Source of the DNA: Alphaproteobacteria bacterium
GTDB lineage: Bacteria > Pseudomonadota > Alphaproteobacteria > ATCC43930 > CGMCC-115725
Assembly: GCA_018971215.1 (NCBI GenBank)
Contig: JAGXBG010000003.1
Span: 1-39,111, forward strand
Direction of reading: 5' to 3'
DNA: 39,111 bases
Below the pieces are notes generated by a model, which searched no databases, had not been told where the DNA came from, and was given only the letters and a program-made list of their open reading frames with translations. A program made the translations under genes and the position numbers. Shown in pieces: positions 33,369-39,111 of this stretch (position 1 is the stretch's first letter; each line of letters opens with the position of its first letter).

Positions 33369-34213
33369 GCCGCATCGCCGCGCGTTTCGCCAAGCTGCAG
33401 ACCGAAGGCCGCGCCGGCCTCGTCACCTATCTCACCTGCGGCGATCCCGACCGCGCAACCTTCGAGAAGATCCTGGCCCGCCTGCCCAAGGCCGGCGCCG
33501 ACCTGATCGAGATCGGCATGCCGTTCTCCGATCCGATGGCCGACGGTCCGGCGATCCAGGCGGCGAGCCTGCGCGCACTCAAGGCCGGCATGACTCTCGC
33601 CAAGACACTCGACGTCTTGCGCCGCTTCCGCAAGGCGGACAACGACACGCCGGCGATCCTGATGGGCTATTACAATCCGATCTATCGCTATGGCGTGTCG
33701 CGGTTCCTCAAGGACGCCAAGGCAGCGGGTTGCGACGGGCTGATCGTCGTCGACCTGCCGCCCGAGCACGACGACGAGTTGTGCCTGGCGGCGCGCGCCG
33801 CCGGCATCGATTTCATCCGCCTGGCGACGCCGACCAGCGACGACAAACGCCTGCCGGCGATCCTCACCAACGCCGGCGGCTTTCTCTATTACGTCGCCAT
33901 CGCTGGCATCACCGGCACCAAGTCGGCGCGCGCCGAAATCGTCGCCGCCGCGGTCGCACGGCTGCGGCGCCATACCGGCCTGCCGATCGCCGTCGGCTTC
34001 GGTATTCGCACGCCGACCCAGGCCGCGGAGGTCGCGCGCGTCGCCGACGCCGCGGTGGTGGGCTCGGCGCTGGTCGACCGGCTGGCCAAGAATCTCGACA
34101 GGCGCGGCAAGGCCAAGGCAAGCCTGGTGCCGGCGGTGCTCAAGGACGTACCCGCGCTCGCCGCGGGCGTACGCAAGGCGCGACCGCGCCATCCGGCGAG
34201 GGCGGCACAATGA
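33365..34213 (+). CDS. trpA: Tryptophan synthase alpha subunit
   Basis: Cleaves indole-3-glycerol phosphate and passes indole through a tunnel to TrpB. The 282-residue TIM barrel has the catalytic Glu49 and Asp60 exactly at the canonical numbers in [20 protein letters not shown]. It also has [31 protein letters not shown] and the phosphate site [22 protein letters not shown] start, overlapping the trpB stop by 4 nt. The C-terminal 20 residues are basic and Ala-rich. The stop overlaps accD as ATGA, which puts fatty-acid synthesis into the same operon. Confidence 0.97.
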   Translation: MSRIAARFAKLQTEGRAGLVTYLTCGDPDRATFEKILARLPKAGADLIEIGMPFSDPMADGPAIQAASLRALKAGMTLAKTLDVLRRFRKADNDTPAILMGYYNPIYRYGVSRFLKDAKAAGCDGLIVVDLPPEHDDELCLAARAAGIDFIRLATPTSDDKRLPAILTNAGGFLYYVAIAGITGTKSARAEIVAAAVARLRRHTGLPIAVGFGIRTPTQAAEVARVADAAVVGSALVDRLAKNLDRRGKAKASLVPAVLKDVPALAAGVRKARPRHPARAAQ

Positions 34214-35112
34214 ACTGGCTTACCAATTTCGTCCTGCCGAAGATCCGCGCCGTCGTCGCCAAGAAAGAGGTGCCGGACAATCTCTGGCACAAATGCCCGG
34301 GCTGCGGGCAGATGCTGTTCCACCGCGAGCTCGAGGCCAACCTCCACGTCTGCGCCGCCTGCGGCCACCATCTGCGGCTGGCGCCGGACAGGCGGCTGGC
34401 GATGCTGTTCGACGACAGCAAATACACACTCATCGAGTTACCCAAGACGCTGGCCGATCCACTCAAGTTCCGTGACCGCAAACGCTATGCCGAACGGCTC
34501 AAGGAGGCGCAAGGCACCAAGGGCGCGACGCGCGACGCCGCCTTGGTGGCGCACGGCACGGTCGGCGGCGCGCCGACGGTGATCTGCGCCTTCGATTTCG
34601 GCTTCATGGGCGGCTCGATGGGCATCGCGGTCGGCGAAGCCCTGCTCGCGGCAGCGCGACTCGCGGTGCTGCAGGAGGCGGCGCTGATCGTCATCCCGTC
34701 CTCCGGCGGCGCGCGCATGCAGGAAGGCATCCTGTCGCTGATGCAGATGCCGCGCACCACGCTCGCCGTCGAGATGGTCAAGGAAAGCGGCCGGCCCTAC
34801 GTCGTGCTCCTGGCCGATCCGACCACCGGCGGCGTCTCGGCGTCGTTCGCCATGCTCGGCGACGTGACCTTGGCCGAGCCGGGCGCGGTGATCGGCTTCG
34901 CCGGCGCGCGGGTGATCGAAGAGACCATTCGCGAGAAACTGCCCGACGGCTTCCAACGCTCGGAATATCTGCTCGAGCATGGCATGGTCGACATCGTCGT
35001 CCACCGCCGCGACCTCAAGGCGACGCTCGACCGCATCCTCGGCTTGCTCTTCCGCAAGGGGCCGCCGGCGATCGCGGCGCCGGCGGCGGGACGCGGATGG
35101 GATCGCGCCTGA
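34210..35112 (+). CDS. accD: Acetyl-CoA carboxylase carboxyltransferase subunit beta
   Basis: Carboxyltransferase beta half that, with AccA, moves CO2 from biotin to acetyl-CoA to make malonyl-CoA. The 300-residue product has an N-terminal four-Cys zinc ribbon (C29, C32, C48, C51, in HKCPGCGQM and HVCAACGHH). The crotonase-like carboxyltransferase fold follows, with [38 protein letters not shown] and [19 protein letters not shown]. Start ATGA overlap with trpA. The stop lies 16 nt inside folC. The order trpA-accD-folC is normal in proteobacteria. Confidence 0.97.
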   Translation: MNWLTNFVLPKIRAVVAKKEVPDNLWHKCPGCGQMLFHRELEANLHVCAACGHHLRLAPDRRLAMLFDDSKYTLIELPKTLADPLKFRDRKRYAERLKEAQGTKGATRDAALVAHGTVGGAPTVICAFDFGFMGGSMGIAVGEALLAAARLAVLQEAALIVIPSSGGARMQEGILSLMQMPRTTLAVEMVKESGRPYVVLLADPTTGGVSASFAMLGDVTLAEPGAVIGFAGARVIEETIREKLPDGFQRSEYLLEHGMVDIVVHRRDLKATLDRILGLLFRKGPPAIAAPAAGRGWDRA

Positions 35113-36392
35113 CCGGGCGCCGGGCGCCGAGCGACCGCATTCTCGAGCGTCTGCTGACGCTCCATCCCAAGCTGATCGACCTGTCGCTCGACCGCGTCCT
35201 CCGGCTGCTGAAGACGCTCGGCGATCCGCAGGACGAATTGCCGCCGGTGATCCACGTCGCCGGCACCAACGGCAAGGGCTCGACCGTCGCGTTCCTGCGC
35301 GCGTTCCTCGAAGCCGCCGGCAAGCGCGTGCATGTCTACACCTCGCCGCATCTGGTCCGCTTTCACGAGCGCATCCGGCTCGGCGGCAAGCTCATTCCCG
35401 AGAAAATGCTGGGCGCGCTGCTGGCGGAATGCGAACGCGCCAATGCCGGCCAGCCGATCACCTTCTTCGAGATCACCACGGCAGCCGCCTTTCTCGCCTT
35501 CGCGCGTGAGAGCGCCGATATCGCGCTGATCGAAGTCGGTCTCGGCGGCCGCTTCGACGCCACCAACGTCATCCTCAGACCGGCCGCGGCGGTGCTAACG
35601 CCGATATCGCTCGACCACCAGCATTTCCTCGGCGAGACCATCGCCGCGATCGCCTTCGAGAAGGCCGGCATCCTGAAACCCGGTGTGCCGGTTGCGGTCG
35701 GACCGCAAACACCCGAGGCCGCCGCGGTAATCGCCGCACGCGCCGCTGAGCTGCGCGCGCCGCTCTATCGTCACGGCCGCGAATGGTCGGTCGAACAGGC
35801 GGAAGGCGGCGGCCTGATCTATCGCGGCCGGCAGACGCTCAATCTGCCGGCGCCGGGCCTCGCCGGTGCGCATCAATACGACAATGCCGGCGCCGCGTTG
35901 GCTGCGCTCGAATGCCTACCGGGCCTCACGCTCGATGCAGCGGCGCTGGCGCGCGGCGCGGCCAAGGTCGAATGGCCGGCGCGGCTGCAAAAGCTACGGC
36001 GCGGACCGTTGATCAAGGCGTTGCCGAAAGACGCCGAGCTGTGGCTCGACGGCGCACATAACGCGGCCGGCGGCGAGGCGCTGGCGCGGTTCGTTGCCGG
36101 CTGGCGCCGGCCGACCGGCCTCGTCTTCGGCATGCTGAAGACGCACGATGCCACGGCCTTCCTCAAGCCGCTGGCGCCGTACGTGGCGCGCTTGAGCGCC
36201 GTGGCGATTCCGGGCGAGGCCAACACGCTGAGCGCGGAGGAAAGCGCGGCGGCGGCGCGGCAGGTCGGCATCGACGCCACGCCCGCGAAAACGCTGCGCG
36301 ACGCCGTCGGCGCGGCGAGCGCGCCAGGCAATCGCACCCTGATCTGCGGTTCGCTTTATCTGGCGGGCAGGGTCCTGGCCGCCAACAGCTAG
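35097..36392 (+). CDS. folC: Folylpolyglutamate synthase / dihydrofolate synthase
   Basis: Adds glutamate to dihydropteroate and to folates, completing and retaining the cofactor. The 431-residue Mur-ligase-fold enzyme has its P-loop in HVAGTNGKGSTVAFLRAFL (about 56-63), VYTSPHLVRFHERIRLGGK, the Mg-binding segment EVGLGGRFDATNVI, SLDHQHFLGETIAAIAFEKAG (written here as two adjoining motifs, split after TIAAI) and the C-terminal WLDGAHNAAGGEALARF. The start overlaps accD by 16 nt. It converges on trxA with a 4-nt gap; I see no terminator there. Confidence 0.96.
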   Translation: MGSRLTGRRAPSDRILERLLTLHPKLIDLSLDRVLRLLKTLGDPQDELPPVIHVAGTNGKGSTVAFLRAFLEAAGKRVHVYTSPHLVRFHERIRLGGKLIPEKMLGALLAECERANAGQPITFFEITTAAAFLAFARESADIALIEVGLGGRFDATNVILRPAAAVLTPISLDHQHFLGETIAAIAFEKAGILKPGVPVAVGPQTPEAAAVIAARAAELRAPLYRHGREWSVEQAEGGGLIYRGRQTLNLPAPGLAGAHQYDNAGAALAALECLPGLTLDAAALARGAAKVEWPARLQKLRRGPLIKALPKDAELWLDGAHNAAGGEALARFVAGWRRPTGLVFGMLKTHDATAFLKPLAPYVARLSAVAIPGEANTLSAEESAAAARQVGIDATPAKTLRDAVGAASAPGNRTLICGSLYLAGRVLAANS

Positions 36393-36396
36393 CGGC

Positions 36397-36717
36397 CTAA
36401 AGGACCGACTGGACCCATTCGACCAGCTTGGATTTGGGCAGCGCGCCGATCTTGGTCGCCGCCACCTGGCCGTTCTTGAACAGCATCAACGTCGGAATGC
36501 CGTGCACGCCGTATTTGCTTGGCGTCTGCGGATTCTCGTCGATGTTGAGCTTGGCGACCGTCACCTTGCCGCCCATCTCGGCGGCGATGTCGTCGATGAA
36601 CGGCGCGATCATCTTGCATGGACCGCACCATTCGGCCCAGAAATCGACCAGCACCGGGCCCGGCGCCTTGAGCACATCGGCGTCGAACGACGAGTCGGTC
36701 ACCTTGTTCGGTTTCAT
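36397..36717 (-). CDS. trxA: Thioredoxin 1
   Basis: Cytoplasmic disulfide reductase that passes electrons from thioredoxin reductase to ribonucleotide reductase, peroxiredoxins and others. The 106-residue product has active site WCGPC at C31 and C34 in [20 protein letters not shown], and the cis-Pro segment [13 protein letters not shown]. No signal peptide. It lies downstream of addA on the same strand with a 112-nt gap that holds a possible promoter (TTGACC, 18 nt, TAAGCT), whose -10 is poor. addA-trxA is a common alphaproteobacterial pair. Confidence 0.97.
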   Translation of the reverse strand: MKPNKVTDSSFDADVLKAPGPVLVDFWAEWCGPCKMIAPFIDDIAAEMGGKVTVAKLNIDENPQTPSKYGVHGIPTLMLFKNGQVAATKIGALPKSKLVEWVQSVL

Positions 36718-36829
36718 GCGTGCCTTGCTCCACGATCCATCGGAGGCCGCAGCTTAGGCGAGCGCCGGAAATCGGGTCAAGCGAGGCTCCCGCGCAATGG
36801 CCGCATGGCTCGGCCCTTGAAATTCCGCT

Positions 36830-39111
36830 TCAAGCGGCGCGTCCGTCCAGCGAAGCCGTTGAAATCCACATCAGTTTCGGCCCCTCGGTCCATAAGAGCG
36901 CGCAGCGCACGGTCTTGCCGGGATAGACGCGCGCCAGCGCCGCCCGGTAAGCGGCGAGCTGGTCGAGATAGGCCTCAGGCACCTCGGCTTCGGTCGGCGG
37001 CACCGGCCGCATCGTCTTGTAATCGACAATGGCGACTTCGTTGTCGGTCACCAGTAGCCGGTCGATGCGGCCCGACACCGCCCGATCGCCCAGGAGACCG
37101 ACGACGGGCACTTCGGCCTCGGAGCCGGGCCCGAACAACGCGGCAAATTCGGGCGCGGCCAGTACGGCGAGGGTCTCGGCGGCGATGTTCTCCTGCTCGG
37201 CTGGCGCGAGGCCGAGCACCGGCCGCGCCAGGAACCGCCGCGCCGCCGCCGCGCGTTGATCCGGCGCGACGCGCGGCAGGGTTTGCAGCAGCCGGTGGAC
37301 GACCAGGCCTTTGCGGAAGATGTGGCCGTCGTCAACGCCCAACGGCGAACGCGTCGGGGGCTCGGCATGCGACGGCCGCGACGGTTGCAGCGGCTTGGGC
37401 GGCGCCGGTTCGGGCGGCGGCGGCTTGGTCGCCCAGGGCGGCAGCGTGCCGGCCACCGGCGCGCCGGCACGACGCGCGGGAGGCTCCTCGCGTTTGGCAC
37501 GCTGCTGCGTGACCAGCCGCAAACCTTCGCCACGCCAGCCGGCGGCGCCGATAAGTTCGGTCGCGTTGAAGTCGAACGGCTTGCCGCCGGCCGCCTTGAG
37601 TCCGGCGCGGACAAACGGATACCACGCATCGTCGGACGGCTTGCGCTGGCCGGTCCAGCCGCAGACATAGAGCCGGTCCGCGGCCCGCGTCAGCGCAACA
37701 TAAAGCAGCCGGCGGTATTCCTCGTCGCGGCGCCGGTTGGCAAGTTCGAGCGCCGCGCTCGCCGCCGGCGCATCGCCGTCGGCGAGCCACAACGGCAGCC
37801 TGTCGTCGGTCCAGACGATGGCCGGCGATTGTTGCGGCACCGCCAGCGTGTCGGGCAGGAAGACGATCGGCGCCTGCAACCCCTTGGCGCCGTGCACGGT
37901 GATGACGCGCAGCTCGTTGCGACCGGCCTCGTTGTTGAGGTCGCGCTTGACCTCGAGCTCGCCGAGCACCAGCCAATGCAGGAATCCTTGCAGCGATGGA
38001 CCGTGATCGCGCTCGAAGGCGAGCGCGGCCGCGAGCAGCTCGTCGAGCGGATCGTTCGCCTCGGCGCCGAGCCGTGCCAGGATCTTGCGCCGGCCGCCCC
38101 GCGCGCCCAACACCTCGGCGAACAATTCGAACGGCGGAATGAAATCGGCGCGCGCCAACAGCGCCGCCAGCTCTTCGGCCGCAAATTTGAACGTCGGGTT
38201 CTCGCCGGCGCGTTGCCGCAATTCGTCCCACAGGCTGCCGGTGCGCTTCCACGCAAGGTCGAACAGCCGGTCCTCGTCGAAGCCGTAAAGCGGGCTTTTC
38301 AACACCGTGGCCAGCGTCAGATTGTCCGCCGGCAGCAGCAGAAATTGCGCCAGCGCGACCAGGTCCTGCACTGCGAGCTGATCGGCCAGAACCATGCGGT
38401 CGACGCCCGCCACCGGCACGTCGCGCTCCTTGAGCGCACGCACCAACGCGCCGACGAACGGATCGCGCCGCCGCACCAGCACCAGGATGTCGCCGGCATG
38501 GATCGGCCGGCCGCTGGATTCGAGCGGCTCACCGGCGTCGATCCACGATTTGACTTTCGCGGCGATCGCCTCCGCGAGTCGGGCGCGCGGCAGCTTGAGC
38601 CGCGCTTGGCTCAGCGGCGCGTCCCACGGCGTCGGCGGTTCGCCGCCTTCGGGGACGACCGGCGGCCACAGTTCGACCAGGCCGGCGACGCCCAAGCGGC
38701 TCGGCTCGTGCCGGATCGCGTCATCGGCAAAGACAACGCCGGTGGCGATACGCTGATCGGCGAACACCGCATCGACCGTACGCAACACCGCGGCGACCGA
38801 ACGGAACGACAGTTCGAGCTTGAGCCGTCGCCATTGCTGCCGGGCCGCTTCGACGCGCGCGCGGAAATGTTCCTGCATAGCGACGAACTTGGCGGGATCG
38901 GCGCGCTGGAAGCTGAAGATCGACTGCTTCGGGTCGCCGACCGCGAACACGGTGCGCAAACCATCGCGCGCGCCTTCGCCGGCGAAGAATTCCTCGGCCA
39001 GCGCTGCGACCACCTCCCATTGATCCGGATTGGTGTCCTGCGCCTCGTCGATCAGGATGTGGTCGATGCCGCCGTCGAGCTTGAACAGCACCCACGGCGC
39101 AACGCCGGGCC
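36830..39111 (-). CDS. addA: Double-strand break repair helicase-nuclease AddA (partial, N-terminus off window)
   Basis: One half of AddAB, the alphaproteobacterial counterpart of RecBCD, which resects double-strand breaks for recombination. About 760 codons are visible; the frame is open to the window edge (PGVAPWVLFKLDGG), and the missing N-terminus would hold the Walker A motif. Visible helicase motifs include HILIDEAQDTNPDQWEVV (motif II), TVFAVGDPKQSIFSFQRADP, LELSFRSVAAVLRTVD and RVITVHGAKGLQAPIVFLPD, then LLYVALTRAADRLYVCGW (motif VI). A Pro-rich linker leads to the RecB-type nuclease domain (VSGRIDRLLVTDNEVAIVDY then KT). An earlier internal GTG at 39091 is not the start. addB would be expected upstream, outside the window. 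Confidence 0.95.
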   Translation of the reverse strand, partial: PGVAPWVLFKLDGGIDHILIDEAQDTNPDQWEVVAALAEEFFAGEGARDGLRTVFAVGDPKQSIFSFQRADPAKFVAMQEHFRARVEAARQQWRRLKLELSFRSVAAVLRTVDAVFADQRIATGVVFADDAIRHEPSRLGVAGLVELWPPVVPEGGEPPTPWDAPLSQARLKLPRARLAEAIAAKVKSWIDAGEPLESSGRPIHAGDILVLVRRRDPFVGALVRALKERDVPVAGVDRMVLADQLAVQDLVALAQFLLLPADNLTLATVLKSPLYGFDEDRLFDLAWKRTGSLWDELRQRAGENPTFKFAAEELAALLARADFIPPFELFAEVLGARGGRRKILARLGAEANDPLDELLAAALAFERDHGPSLQGFLHWLVLGELEVKRDLNNEAGRNELRVITVHGAKGLQAPIVFLPDTLAVPQQSPAIVWTDDRLPLWLADGDAPAASAALELANRRRDEEYRRLLYVALTRAADRLYVCGWTGQRKPSDDAWYPFVRAGLKAAGGKPFDFNATELIGAAGWRGEGLRLVTQQRAKREEPPARRAGAPVAGTLPPWATKPPPPEPAPPKPLQPSRPSHAEPPTRSPLGVDDGHIFRKGLVVHRLLQTLPRVAPDQRAAAARRFLARPVLGLAPAEQENIAAETLAVLAAPEFAALFGPGSEAEVPVVGLLGDRAVSGRIDRLLVTDNEVAIVDYKTMRPVPPTEAEVPEAYLDQLAAYRAALARVYPGKTVRCALLWTEGPKLMWISTASLDGRAA

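Noticed and set aside
36816-36834. CTTGAA-7 nt-TTCAAG inverted repeat at the addA end
   Set aside because: The stem is AT-rich and weak, overlaps the stop codon and has no T tract.

Overview
The window looks like a chromosomal core region of an alphaproteobacterium. It is GC-rich, carries no mobile DNA, and its gene neighbourhoods are ones I know from that class: kdsD-lptC-lptA-lptB-rpoN-ptsN, aroA-cmk-rpsA-ihfB, pyrF-trpF-trpB-trpA-accD-folC facing trxA-addA, a GST-fold protein of FzlA type beside an NDUFA9-like epimerase, an Hsp20/DUF1150 pair and a FYDLN-acid-type protein. I cannot name the genus; an uncultured Rhodospirillales- or Rhizobiales-like lineage is a guess.

Left part (1-8759, all on the minus strand): two glycosyltransferases, then thrS, infC, rpmI, rplT, pheS and pheT (cut by the window edge). 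This is the classic translation operon with an envelope-sugar pair in front. infC appears to start at an ATA codon behind a perfect Shine-Dalgarno sequence. The infC-rpmI gap holds a good sigma-70-type promoter followed by an attenuator-like hairpin with a T run.

Middle part (8781-17084): an ABHD10-like hydrolase, an AhpD-like protein, an RND efflux adaptor and pump with a secreted TPR protein, probable fzlA, and an NDUFA9-like protein. Next comes tRNA-Leu(CAG) directly ahead of nrnC (17105-17847). The lipopolysaccharide export set kdsD-lptC-lptA-lptB runs into rpoN and ptsN (18008-23416). The hibernation factor gene hpf, often found between rpoN and ptsN, is absent. A minus-strand block follows: DUF1150, a small heat-shock protein with its own heat-shock-type promoter and a Shine-Dalgarno-hiding hairpin, tRNA-Ala(GGC) with a terminator, and the zinc-ribbon acidic protein.

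Right part (25123-39111): aroA-cmk-rpsA-ihfB-LapA-like-ornithine cyclodeaminase-like, then pyrF-trpF-trpB-trpA-accD-folC on the plus strand, meeting trxA and addA (cut by the window edge) on the minus strand. Nine gene pairs overlap by exactly 4 nt (ATGA or GTGA), which suggests widespread translational coupling.

I found no CRISPR array, insertion sequence, prophage or unknown multi-gene system. The most interesting signals are regulatory: the infC start, the rpmI leader and the hsp20 leader. There is no gene-free stretch longer than 300 bases.
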